NCBI GenBank assembly: GCA_024743015.1
Contig: JANSXJ010000038.1
Coordinates: forward strand, 1 to 16,895
Source of the DNA: Hyphomonas sp.
Lineage (GTDB): Bacteria; Pseudomonadota; Alphaproteobacteria; Caulobacterales; Hyphomonadaceae
Direction of reading: 5' to 3'
DNA length: 16,895 nt
This document shows positions 1 through 7,594 of this stretch, one piece after another. A program made the translations under genes and the position numbers. The first letter of the stretch is position 1; each line of letters opens with the position of its first letter. The notes below the pieces were generated by a model. That model was not told the origin of the DNA. It made no database searches and worked only from the letters and a program-made list of their open reading frames with translations.

Positions 1-202
1 AGTTTGCGATCGCGAATGTCATGCTGAGCCAGCCGCCATAGACCACGGACTGCGCCGCACCGAGCCCGGTAATGTCCTCCAGCAGGGCGGGCATGACGGG
101 CATGATAATCCCGAAGGACAACATGTTCAGGATCACCGCTACAACGACGAAAAAGAACGCATTCTTGCCAGGTTTGTCGGCCGCGGCCTCGGTCTGTGTC
201 AT
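1..202 (-). CDS. MFS transporter, N-terminal fragment (cut by window edge)
   Basis: This is the first 67 residues of a membrane transporter whose remainder lies beyond position 1. The translation starts MTQTEAAADKPGKNAFFF. A hydrophobic first membrane segment follows (about residues 15-37), containing GIIMPVMPALLEDITG, a pattern typical of the start of TetA/TCR-like drug:H+ antiporters of the major facilitator superfamily (DHA1 type). A second hydrophobic segment begins near residue 53. The start codon overlaps the stop of the upstream EamA transporter gene as ATGA, and no clear Shine-Dalgarno is seen, so translation is probably coupled to that gene. The substrate cannot be told from this fragment. 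Family assignment is fairly sure; function in drug export is inference only. Confidence 0.8.
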   Translation of the reverse strand, partial: MTQTEAAADKPGKNAFFFVVVAVILNMLSFGIIMPVMPALLEDITGLGAAQSVVYGGWLSMTFAIAN

Positions 203-1095
203 TCAGAGGCTTTGCTGGAGCCCGGCGTTGCGGTCAAGACAGCAAGTCCAACGCCGCCGAGAATCGCCAGCGTCGAAAGAGCGAAACGCAGCGTGATCGG
301 CTCGGACAGAAACAGCACTCCGCCAATGGCCGCGATGGCTGGCACAGAGAGCTGCGCGATCCCGGCGCGGCTGGCCGAGAGCTGTTTAACCACGCTGTAC
401 CAGATGACATAACCGAGCCCCGACGTCACCGCGCCGGATATGATCGCGATCGCGATGCCATCGACGGGCGGCAAAGGCTCCGGGGCAACAGAGATTGCCA
501 GGACCAGAACCGGCAGCCCGAGCACGCTGGACCGCAAAAAGTTACCCGCCGTCGCCGCGGTCGGGTCTGAAGCACCGCGTCCGAGCAGCGAATAAGCCCC
601 CCAACTCATCCCGGCGAGTGCCATGGAGGCCGCGGCGAGGAGGGGCGGTGCTTCGATGCTTGGCGAGACCAGCCAGATGAGCGCCATAACGGCCACCGCA
701 AAACCCGTCCATTGGATGGCGGACAGGCGCTCCCCCCGCAACAGGCCCCATCCGAGCATTGTGAGTTGCACCATCGCAAATAGAATGATCGCGCCCATGC
801 CTGCGGAAAGGGCGATATAAGCGTAGGAAAAGAAGGCCGCATAGGCGAGCAAAGCGATGCCGCCCGTCCAGGTTCCGGTAACGTGTTTGCGTTGCAGCGT
901 GCAGATCAGGAGCAACACCGCTGCCCCGCTGATCAGGCGAATGAGTGCGAAACTTCCCGCGCCGATATCTGTCCCGATCAGACCGAGCCGCCCCAGGACG
1001 GAGTTTGCCGCAAAGGCGATCATCACCAGTGTTGTGATCAGAAACAGGCGTAGAGCGGGCGGCATGCCGCCTGTTAATCGGGCACGCAGGGGCAC
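199..1095 (-). CDS. EamA/DMT-family transporter
   Basis: This is an inner-membrane drug/metabolite-type transporter of about 298 residues, the usual size for a ten-helix, two-EamA-repeat protein. Hydrophobic segments follow one another through the whole chain. The first repeat starts near residue 15 (LFLITTLVMIAFAANSVLGR) and the second near residue 150. The C-terminal end GVLFLSEPITLRFALSTLAILGG is typical of the family. The furthest upstream start is a GTG at 1095 with GGAG 11 bases before it. An ATG at residue 11 (base 1065) would also give a complete first helix, so the start is uncertain. It follows the penicillin-binding protein gene by 33 bases and overlaps the next transporter start by ATGA, which suggests one transcript. 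The substrate is unknown; members export amino acids, metabolites or drugs. Confidence 0.87.
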   Translation of the reverse strand: MPLRARLTGGMPPALRLFLITTLVMIAFAANSVLGRLGLIGTDIGAGSFALIRLISGAAVLLLICTLQRKHVTGTWTGGIALLAYAAFFSYAYIALSAGMGAIILFAMVQLTMLGWGLLRGERLSAIQWTGFAVAVMALIWLVSPSIEAPPLLAAASMALAGMSWGAYSLLGRGASDPTAATAGNFLRSSVLGLPVLVLAISVAPEPLPPVDGIAIAIISGAVTSGLGYVIWYSVVKQLSASRAGIAQLSVPAIAAIGGVLFLSEPITLRFALSTLAILGGVGLAVLTATPGSSKASE

Positions 1096-1128
1096 GCCAG
1101 TAAAATCTCCGGGATGATTAACGTGGGA

Positions 1129-3117
1129 CTATTGAGCCGGCCCGGCCAATGTGGCGAAGGCCATGCCGAGATCCCGATAATAGCCGACGCGTGCCTGTTG
1201 CTCCGGGTTGAGCTGAATGAGTTGATCGGCGCCCCTTAGAAGGACCGGCGAGCGGCCTTCATGTGCAATCTTCATCATGTCCGCCCAGAGCCGTGCGGGC
1301 AGGCCGCCACCTGTCACACCGTCCATCGGGGTGTCATCATCATTGCCGGTCCAGACGCCGCCCAGCAGTTCGGCGCTGTACCCGACAAACCAAGCATCGC
1401 GAGACGATTGACTGGTGCCCGTCTTCCCGGCGACCGGCCAACCTTCGACTTGCGCCGCGGTGCCTGTGCCCGACCGGATGACGTCGGCCATCATCGCGGT
1501 CATGGTTTCAGCATGTTCGCGGTCATAGACGCTGGCGGGCTCATATTCAGCGCGCTGATAGATGACCTCACCGCGTGTCGTTTCGATGGCTTCGATCAGA
1601 TAGGGGTCGACGCGCCGTCCCCCCGTCATGAAGGGGCCATAGGCGCGGGTCAGTTCCCACAGGGTTACCTCCTGGCTGCCCAGGGCGATGGACGGAAAAG
1701 GCTGCAATTCAGCGCTGATGCCGAACTTTCGAGCGAGACTGATGATTGATTCTTCGCTGGTTTCCTGTGCGAGGATGGCCGCGATCGTGTTCAGGCTGTC
1801 CCGCATCGCTTCGTTCACCGTAACCGGCCCCAAATGCGCGCGGGTGAAGTTCTTTGGCGACCAGTCATCAATCGTGACCGGTTGATCGATCCGCACATCA
1901 TAGGGGCTGATGCCCATATCGAGCGCGGCGGCATAGACAAATGGCTTGAATGCAGACCCTGGCTGACGCTTGGCCTGCGTGGCGCGATTGAACTGGTTCT
2001 CGGTATAGTCGCGGCCGCCATAGAGTGCGAGCACCTGGCCCCGTCGGTTCATCAGCACTGCGGCGGTTTGTCCGGCTTTGACTTCTTCCGCCTCGGCTTC
2101 CATTCGCGCTTCCAGGCTCTGCGAAATCGCGGTCTGCAAATCAGAATCAATGGTCAGGCGGATCACCATATCGTCCGGCAGCTCGGGCATCAGTTCATTG
2201 GCCCGCTCGGTCGCGGCATCAAGAATGAACCCGAATTGCGGATCTTGCTCAGGCTCTGGCGCGATTTTGACGTCCGCCGTCAGCGCAATTTGGGCGCTTT
2301 CCGGCGTGATGAAGCCGGCCTGCAGCATTTCAGACAAGACATAGGCCTGACGCTGCTTCGCGCCTTCCATATTATCATCCAGGGCCAACCGCGATGGGGC
2401 CTTGGGCAAAGTGGCCAGCAGGCTCGCTTCAGCCAGCGTCAGATCCTGTGGATCCTTGTCGAAGTAAAATCGCGAGGCCGCGCCAAGGCCATAGAAGCCG
2501 GAGCCAAAATAGACCCGGTTCAGATACAGTTCGAGGATCTCGCTCTTAGAGAGTTTTTCTTCCAGTTCCCGCGCGAGGCGGACTTCCTGAGCTTTCCGCT
2601 TCAAGGTTTGCTCAGGCGACAGGATCAGGTTCTTGACCAGCTGCTGCGTAATGGTCGACGCACCGGAGACCGTTTTTCCGGAAATCACATTGGACACGGC
2701 GGCCCGGGCCATGGCCTGCGTATCGGCACCATCATGCTCATAGAAGCGCTTGTCTTCGGCGGCGATAAAGGCGCGCGGCACGTGTGGAGGAAGCTCATCA
2801 AGGGTCACGGCGCGGCCATAGCGTGGTCCCCGAATCGCGAGCGTCTTGCCCTCGCGGTCCACGAATTCGATCGCAGGCTCGCGATTGGCATCCCAAAGCG
2901 CAGCCGTTTCCGGTAGGGACGGCATGCCGCGATACAGGCTTTGCCAATAGATCCACGCTGCCAGCAGGCCGATCATAGCAAAGCCAGAGCCTGTTATCAG
3001 GCCCCATTTCAGAATGGGTCGACCGCGAAACAGCCGCATAGAGGATCCCCGCTTTGTTGGCGCTGCGCGTTTAGGGGCCTGCTTTTTCAGCCCTGGTTTT
3101 CCATTCGAAGCTTTCAC
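1129..3117 (-). CDS. Bifunctional class A penicillin-binding protein (PBP1A family)
   Basis: This enzyme polymerises lipid II into glycan strands and cross-links the peptides on the outer face of the inner membrane. It has 662 residues: a basic N-terminal tail, one membrane anchor (about 38-57), a GT51 glycosyltransferase and a transpeptidase. Glycosyltransferase motifs are all visible: EDKRFYEHDG with catalytic Glu121, GASTITQQLVKN at 152-163, RKAQE at 174-178 and KSEILELYLN at 191-200. The transpeptidase has SAFK (Ser388, Lys391), SLN (441-443) and KTGT (565-568). Both active sites therefore look intact. It is shorter than E. coli PBP1A (about 850) and lacks a large insert between the domains. 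The start is a GTG at 3117 with GGTGAG five bases upstream; an ATG at residue 27 is less well supported. A CtrA-like box lies upstream. Confidence 0.95.
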   Translation of the reverse strand: MKASNGKPGLKKQAPKRAAPTKRGSSMRLFRGRPILKWGLITGSGFAMIGLLAAWIYWQSLYRGMPSLPETAALWDANREPAIEFVDREGKTLAIRGPRYGRAVTLDELPPHVPRAFIAAEDKRFYEHDGADTQAMARAAVSNVISGKTVSGASTITQQLVKNLILSPEQTLKRKAQEVRLARELEEKLSKSEILELYLNRVYFGSGFYGLGAASRFYFDKDPQDLTLAEASLLATLPKAPSRLALDDNMEGAKQRQAYVLSEMLQAGFITPESAQIALTADVKIAPEPEQDPQFGFILDAATERANELMPELPDDMVIRLTIDSDLQTAISQSLEARMEAEAEEVKAGQTAAVLMNRRGQVLALYGGRDYTENQFNRATQAKRQPGSAFKPFVYAAALDMGISPYDVRIDQPVTIDDWSPKNFTRAHLGPVTVNEAMRDSLNTIAAILAQETSEESIISLARKFGISAELQPFPSIALGSQEVTLWELTRAYGPFMTGGRRVDPYLIEAIETTRGEVIYQRAEYEPASVYDREHAETMTAMMADVIRSGTGTAAQVEGWPVAGKTGTSQSSRDAWFVGYSAELLGGVWTGNDDDTPMDGVTGGGLPARLWADMMKIAHEGRSPVLLRGADQLIQLNPEQQARVGYYRDLGMAFATLAGPAQ

Positions 3118-3191
3118 GCCGACTCACCTTTCGCGTAAACCTTCAGGCAGGCTTACTGACGAGAAATTGAGGCAGGGTGAAGGCGAAGACC

Positions 3192-3206
3192 TTAACCAGA
3201 GATTAG
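3192..3206. promoter_or_regulatory. CtrA-like box upstream of the penicillin-binding protein gene
   Basis: TTAACCAGAGATTAG fits the alphaproteobacterial CtrA consensus TTAA-N7-TTAA at seven of eight fixed bases. It lies in the short gap between the thioredoxin-fold gene and the penicillin-binding protein gene, 75 bases before the GTG start. A GANTC site (the CcrM methylation motif in this class) lies at 3121-3125, overlapping the Shine-Dalgarno. Binding is inferred from the motif alone. Confidence 0.4.
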
Positions 3207-3225
3207 CGGCAAATCGCTGTGATCA

Positions 3226-3699
3226 TCAGAGCACAGGGCAATCCGGCCCGTCGGGTTTGCGCGCTCCCGGTGTGCCCTCTTCGGCGAGCATTTTCGCAAG
3301 TCTCAACTGGCCCCTGATGGCCTTTGCGGTCATGGGGCGCATGAAACAGGTCAGCGGTTCACCATTGTCTGCCGCAACAGCGACCGCGATACCGGTTACC
3401 CCGCCATACCAATCCCATAAATATGCGACTTGATGCTGATCTGCGAGCAATAGGATTTCAGTCTGAACCTCTGCGCGCTCAACCGGTGAAGAGTTACGTC
3501 GGATGCGTGTGACGTCGAGATCGACGCGCTCGATCGATCCTTGTTCGAAGCTTTCCATCGCCTCGTCGAGGCGCGGGTTCAGAATCTGACAATTCGGGCA
3601 CCAGTCAGCGGTGAAGTTGATGATTTTCACAGACGGCTCAGCGCCTGCTGAGACGGCACTTGCCAGACTTATGATGAGAGCTGCGAAAAACGTACGCAT
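3226..3699 (-). CDS. Secreted thioredoxin-fold protein
   Basis: This is a 157-residue periplasmic or secreted protein. Residues 1-20 form a signal peptide ending AGA before EPSV. A thioredoxin-like beta strand (VKIINFTADW) leads into the redox motif CPNC at Cys34-Cys37 (WCPNC), so it is probably a thiol-disulfide exchange protein outside the cytoplasm. The usual cis-proline that faces the active site in thioredoxins is missing: there is no proline between residues 72 and 115, and the expected place reads GGVTGIAVAV. Two further cysteines lie at 118 and 154. It sits 68 bases after purB and 108 bases before the penicillin-binding protein gene, all on the same strand. A cell-envelope redox role is inference; the substrate is unknown. 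Confidence 0.8.
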   Translation of the reverse strand: MRTFFAALIISLASAVSAGAEPSVKIINFTADWCPNCQILNPRLDEAMESFEQGSIERVDLDVTRIRRNSSPVERAEVQTEILLLADQHQVAYLWDWYGGVTGIAVAVAADNGEPLTCFMRPMTAKAIRGQLRLAKMLAEEGTPGARKPDGPDCPVL

Positions 3700-3767
3700 G
3701 CGCGAGTAATCTCCAGACCTTTTTCAGGGTCTAGCATGAAAGCCGACGCTGCAAGATCACAGTGGCG

Positions 3768-5069
3768 TTATGAACTGCGTCCGAATACGCGGTTGAAAAT
3801 ATAGTCCACGCGCTTGAAGTGATAGCTATCGTCAAACAGGCTCTCGAGTTTCTCGTGAGAGAGTTTCGCCGTGACGTCTGGATCCGCTTTCAGATGGTCA
3901 AGAAACGCGCCTTCACCGGCCCAGGTCTTCATCGCGTTGCGCTGGACCATGCGATAGCTGTCTTCGCGGCTATTGCCGGCCTCAACGAGCGCGAGAAGGG
4001 CGCGTTGCGAATTGTGCAGACCGCCCATTTTGTCCATCACCGCCTGCATATTGTCCGGATAGACGAGCAGGTTTTCAATTACCCCGGCCAGGCGATGCAG
4101 AGCGAAATCCAGATGGATCGTCGTGTCAGGACCGATGCCGCGCTCCACCGAAGAGTGCGAGATATCGCGCTCGTGCCAGAGGGCGACATTTTCCATTGCC
4201 GGAACAACCGCCATGCGGACCAGGCGCGCCAGGCCGGTCAGATTTTCCGTCAGCACCGGATTGCGCTTGTGCGGCATCGCGGACGAGCCCTTCTGGCCCT
4301 TGGAGAAAAACTCTTCGGCTTCGTAGAGCTCTGTGCGCTGCAGGTGGCGGATTTCGACCGCGAGGCGCTCAATCGATGAGGCGATGACGCCCAGCGTTGC
4401 GAAATAGGCGGCGTGGCGGTCGCGCGGAATGACCTGAGTGGAAACCGGCTCCGGTGTCAGGCCGAGTTTTTCCGACACGTATTCTTCGATCCGCGGGTCG
4501 ATATTTGCGAATGTGCCGACGGCTCCGGAAATGGCGCAGGTGGCAACTTCTTCCCGGGCGGTTTCAAGCCGCTTTTTGGCGCGCTGGAATTCTGCGTGGA
4601 AGGTGGCGAGCTTGATGCCAAACGTCGTCGGTTCTGCGTGGATGCCGTGGCTGCGACCGATGGTCGGCGTCAATTTGTGTTCGAATGCCCGCTTTTCGAG
4701 GGCGGCCAGAACCCGGTCGAGGCCCTCCATCAGCAAGTCTGTTGCGCGCACGAGTTGGACGTTCAGGCAAGTATCGAGCACGTCAGAGCTTGTCATGCCC
4801 TTGTGCAGGAAGCGCGCGGGCTCTCCGACATGTTCGGCAACATTGGTCAGGAAGGCGATGACGTCATGTTTCACCTCGGCTTCAATCTCGTCGATCCGGG
4901 CGACTTCAAAGGCGCCTTTTTCGCGGACAGTGGCGCTGGTGCCTTCCGGGATCTGGCCAAGTTGTTCCATAGCTTCTGCCGCAAGCGTCTCAATCTCCAG
5001 CCAGATGCCATACTTGCTTTCCGGTTCCCAGATGGCGGTCATGGCGGGGCGGGCATAGCGAGGGATCAT
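3768..5069 (-). CDS. purB: Adenylosuccinate lyase
   Basis: This cytoplasmic enzyme acts twice in purine synthesis: it releases fumarate from SAICAR, and from adenylosuccinate to give AMP. The 433-residue length is normal for the short bacterial form. The fumarase/aspartase superfamily signature GSSAMPHKRN is at 261-270, in the flexible loop carrying the catalytic serines. Other conserved pieces are KHD at 67-69 (His68), GMTSSD at 91-96 and GRSHGIHAEPTTFG at 138-151, with the catalytic His141. The N-terminus MIPRYARPAM matches the usual PurB start, supporting ATG at 5069. It is divergent from the peptidoglycan-binding gene at 5242 and has its own candidate promoter. The thioredoxin-fold gene follows on the same strand. 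Confidence 0.97.
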   Translation of the reverse strand: MIPRYARPAMTAIWEPESKYGIWLEIETLAAEAMEQLGQIPEGTSATVREKGAFEVARIDEIEAEVKHDVIAFLTNVAEHVGEPARFLHKGMTSSDVLDTCLNVQLVRATDLLMEGLDRVLAALEKRAFEHKLTPTIGRSHGIHAEPTTFGIKLATFHAEFQRAKKRLETAREEVATCAISGAVGTFANIDPRIEEYVSEKLGLTPEPVSTQVIPRDRHAAYFATLGVIASSIERLAVEIRHLQRTELYEAEEFFSKGQKGSSAMPHKRNPVLTENLTGLARLVRMAVVPAMENVALWHERDISHSSVERGIGPDTTIHLDFALHRLAGVIENLLVYPDNMQAVMDKMGGLHNSQRALLALVEAGNSREDSYRMVQRNAMKTWAGEGAFLDHLKADPDVTAKLSHEKLESLFDDSYHFKRVDYIFNRVFGRSS

Positions 5070-5110
5070 GGCAGAGTTTCCAGCGATTGAATGCGGGTAG
5101 GATGCGCCGG

Positions 5111-5139
5111 GCTATAGTCCGCTCTGCCGGTAATCGCAA
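5111..5139 (-). promoter_or_regulatory. Candidate sigma-70-type promoter for purB
   Basis: On the minus strand TTGCGA (5139-5134) and TATAGC (5116-5111) are separated by exactly 17 bases and lie about 40 bases upstream of the purB start at 5069. Each hexamer matches the vegetative consensus at four of six bases. It is a plausible promoter from spacing and position; no further support is visible. Confidence 0.4.
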
Positions 5140-5241
5140 TTGCAGGGCTGTCGCATGCCGGATCGGATCATTCAAACTCAATGGAACCGGTTTACTTTGC
5201 ATCAAATCGGCTCGGGTAGATTATCCGCGAAGGAGACCCGA

Positions 5242-5949
5242 ATGAAACCGATCATTCTGAGCTCGATCCTGACGGTGATAATGGCCGGGCCGGTTTTGGC
5301 CGAGGCGGCTGACGGCTTGCCTATGAATGCTGCCGAGGGTGACTGCTTCGCGCGTATTGTGACGCCCGATGCGGTGGAAACAGTGACCGAGCGCGTGATC
5401 GATACCAAGGCCTCGTTCGAGATTCGGGAATTCCCAGCGCAATATGAGACGGTTCAGGAACAGGTCCTCGTCCGCGAGGGCACGACGGTCTACAAATCGG
5501 TCCCTGCCGTCTACAAAACGGTTCCGGAAGAGATTGAGATCGAGCCAGGCCTCACCAAGACCGTGATGAAACAGGTTCTGGTCGAGCCCGCCAGAATTTT
5601 CGAAGAGCAGATCGAACCCAAATACCAGACGGTCGAAGTCCAGCGCCTCGTCGCGCCCGCCCGTCAGGAACGGATCGAGATCCCGGCGACTTATAAAATG
5701 GTTGAGCGTCGCATCGCAAAAGGCGGCACTGAAGAATGGGTGCCAATCCTGTGCGAGAGCAATGCCAGCCCGCAAATCATTTCCGAGATCCAGACGGCGC
5801 TAAATCACGCTGGCCATTCTTTGGTCGTGGATGGAAAATTCGGACCGAAAACCTTTGCCGCCATGAAAGCCTATCAATTGGAGCAGGGGCTGCCGGTGGG
5901 TGTTTTGACGCTCTCGACGGTCAAACACTTGGGCGTCACGCCGACCTAG
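5242..5949 (+). CDS. Secreted peptidoglycan-binding repeat protein
   Basis: This is a 235-residue exported protein. The start at 5242 has AGGAG six bases upstream and gives a clean signal peptide (residues 1-20, MAGPVLA before EAAD); a longer frame from 5140 lacks this logic. Residues about 45-160 are a beta-rich, charged region of repeated short units: [54 protein letters not shown]. Residues about 177-230 form a PG_binding_1 domain (IQTALNHAG, then [17 protein letters not shown]), which in other proteins binds cell-wall peptidoglycan. Cys35 and Cys171 bracket the repeats and may form a disulfide. Its stop codon overlaps that of ispH. The role is probably structural or envelope-anchoring, with no catalytic domain seen. 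Confidence 0.85.
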   Translation: MKPIILSSILTVIMAGPVLAEAADGLPMNAAEGDCFARIVTPDAVETVTERVIDTKASFEIREFPAQYETVQEQVLVREGTTVYKSVPAVYKTVPEEIEIEPGLTKTVMKQVLVEPARIFEEQIEPKYQTVEVQRLVAPARQERIEIPATYKMVERRIAKGGTEEWVPILCESNASPQIISEIQTALNHAGHSLVVDGKFGPKTFAAMKAYQLEQGLPVGVLTLSTVKHLGVTPT

Positions 5950-6887
5950 CTTCGTTCCAGGACGCGCGGGAGCTTGAACACGACGCTCTCCGTCGCGGTG
6001 GTGACTTCTTCGACGGTGATATCAAAGCGCGCGCGGCACGCCGCGATCAGGCCCTGGACGAGGTCTTCAGGTGCGCTCGCGCCTGCCGTCAGGCCGAGGG
6101 TTGTGACCCCGTCGAACCAGGCCCAATCTACATTCTCTGCGCTCGCCACGAGCTTTGCGTCATTCGACCCGGCGCGTTTTGCGACTTCCACCAGCCGCTT
6201 GGAATTGGACGATGTCTCTGCACCGATCACAAGGAAAAGCTCCGCGCGTTGTGCCATGACTTTCACCGCCTCCTGGCGGTTGGTCGTGGCATAGCAAATG
6301 TCTTCCTTGTGCGGCGCGCTGATGGCTGGGAAGCGCTCCTGCAGGGCACCAACGATCTCCGCGGTGTCGTCTACACTGAGCGTGGTTTGCGTCACGAAGG
6401 CGAGATTTTCGGGATCACGTGGTGAAAATTCTGCCACATCTTCAACGGTTTCGATCAAAGTCATCGCGCCGTCCGGCAGCTGGCCCATGGTGCCGATGAC
6501 TTCCGGATGACCGGTATGGCCGATCAGGACGATTTCTCGCCCGGCCTTGTGATGGCGTTCCGCCTCGACATGGACTTTCGAAACGAGCGGGCAGGTGGCG
6601 TCCACGAAGACCATCTCGCGCGCTTGTGCAGCCGCGGGGACAGCTTTGGGAACCCCATGCGCCGAGAACACGACGGGGCGATCCTGGGGACACTCGTCGA
6701 GTTCCTCCACAAACACCGCCCCAAGATTTTCAAGACGGGAGACCACATGCTGATTGTGGACAATCTCGTGGCGGACATAAACAGGTGCGCCCCACTTGCT
6801 CAGGGCCTCTTCAACGATCTGGATCGCACGGTCGACCCCGGCGCAGAATCCGCGTGGCGCGGCGAGAAGAATTGTCAGCGGCTGCAT
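5946..6887 (-). CDS. ispH: 4-hydroxy-3-methylbut-2-enyl diphosphate reductase
   Basis: IspH (LytB) is the last enzyme of the non-mevalonate pathway. It uses an iron-sulfur cluster to reduce HMBPP to isopentenyl and dimethylallyl diphosphate. The 313-residue chain shows the three cluster cysteines: Cys15 in [11 protein letters not shown], Cys99 in [12 protein letters not shown] and Cys198 in [14 protein letters not shown]. Conserved histidines sit in [10 protein letters not shown] (41-49 region) and SAHGVP (75-80), and the proton-relay glutamate is Glu129 in HTGHPE. SSNSKRL (226-232) binds the diphosphate. All key residues are present. The gene is divergent from the lipoprotein gene at 7014 and convergent with the peptidoglycan-binding gene, sharing the CTAG at 5946-5949 for both stop codons. 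Confidence 0.97.
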   Translation of the reverse strand: MQPLTILLAAPRGFCAGVDRAIQIVEEALSKWGAPVYVRHEIVHNQHVVSRLENLGAVFVEELDECPQDRPVVFSAHGVPKAVPAAAQAREMVFVDATCPLVSKVHVEAERHHKAGREIVLIGHTGHPEVIGTMGQLPDGAMTLIETVEDVAEFSPRDPENLAFVTQTTLSVDDTAEIVGALQERFPAISAPHKEDICYATTNRQEAVKVMAQRAELFLVIGAETSSNSKRLVEVAKRAGSNDAKLVASAENVDWAWFDGVTTLGLTAGASAPEDLVQGLIAACRARFDITVEEVTTATESVVFKLPRVLERS

Positions 6888-6975
6888 GACCTTACGGTGT
6901 CCTCATGATTGCGACGCAGATAGGGCGTTGCGCGCCCCGCTCTGGCCCGGTAACACTCTCAGCGATAAATGGATA

Positions 6976-6991
6976 GCCTCGAGCTTGAGGC
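6976..6991. repeat. Imperfect 16-bp palindrome in the ispH/lipoprotein divergent region
   Basis: GCCTCGAGCTTGAGGC is a palindrome apart from one mismatched base pair. It lies 22 bases upstream of the lipoprotein start at 7014 and about 90 bases upstream of ispH. It could be an operator or a leader hairpin, or chance. The rest of this 126-base gap shows no convincing promoter. Confidence 0.25.
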
Positions 6992-7013
6992 CAAGAGTGA
7001 CAAGGCATCACAC

Positions 7014-7574
7014 ATGCGAATTTTCGCCCTTTCCGCAGCGCTTCTCGGGCTTGCAGCCTGCCAATCCGGATCGGGGATTGGAGACGCGTTTGACACGCGC
7101 CAGAATGCCGGGACGTGCCCACCTGCCGGGGCCATGTACCAAACGGCTCGAGTGGTCGAGTTTGAAGGCGATGAGCAGCTGTTTCCGAATGTCCGCTATA
7201 CCGGCGAGATCGTCGATGTGCGGCTCTATTGCCGTTATGCCGGAGCGAACCCTGTGCGCGCTGAGGTCGAGATCGATTTTGCGTTTGGCAAAGGCCCGGC
7301 CGCGACCTCAAACCGGCATGACTATAATTATTGGGTCGCCGTCACGAGGCGCAGCGGCAAAGTCCTGAACAAGGAATATTTTACCGTGCAGGCCGATTTC
7401 TCTGACGGTCCCGTCACCGGCGAAACCGAAGTCCTTCAGCGCATCGTCATTCCACGCAATGATGAGTCGGTCTCTGCGGCGAACTTTGAAGTTCTGATCG
7501 GCTTTGACCTGACCGAGGAACAATTGACCTACAATCAGGAAGGGCGACGCTTCCGCCTGGGCGCCGGGCAATAG
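7014..7574 (+). CDS. Conserved-looking lipoprotein of unknown function
   Basis: I do not recognise the family. The 186-residue product begins MRIFALSAALLGLAACQ, a lipoprotein signal with lipobox LAAC and lipidated Cys16, so it should be anchored in a membrane facing the periplasm. This start at 7014 is chosen because the alternative at 6969 would put 15 charged residues before the signal. The mature part has Cys35 (GTCPP), a second cysteine in RLYCRYAG, and a run of predicted beta strands with alternating hydrophobic residues (VEIDFAFG, YFTVQADF, NFEVLIGFDL), which suggests a beta-sandwich. It ends 20 bases before argS on the same strand and is probably co-transcribed with it. No catalytic motif is visible. 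Confidence 0.75.
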   Translation: MRIFALSAALLGLAACQSGSGIGDAFDTRQNAGTCPPAGAMYQTARVVEFEGDEQLFPNVRYTGEIVDVRLYCRYAGANPVRAEVEIDFAFGKGPAATSNRHDYNYWVAVTRRSGKVLNKEYFTVQADFSDGPVTGETEVLQRIVIPRNDESVSAANFEVLIGFDLTEEQLTYNQEGRRFRLGAGQ

Positions 7575-7594
7575 TCACGAGGGTTGGATCAGAC

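Noticed and set aside
1834..2916. Long open frame (360 codons) on the plus strand inside the penicillin-binding protein gene
   Set aside because: It lies antisense to a gene with all catalytic motifs intact and has no family motifs; a shadow of GC-rich codon use.
3715..3732. AGACC/GGTCT inverted repeat between purB and the thioredoxin-fold gene
   Set aside because: Only five pairs with an eight-base loop and no T-run; too weak to call a terminator or regulator.
4413..5090. Plus-strand open frame of 225 codons across purB
   Set aside because: Antisense shadow of purB with no ribosome site or recognisable domain.
5183..5207. GGAAC motif as an EcfG-type stress promoter before the peptidoglycan-binding gene
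   Set aside because: No CGTT -10 element occurs 16-17 bases downstream.
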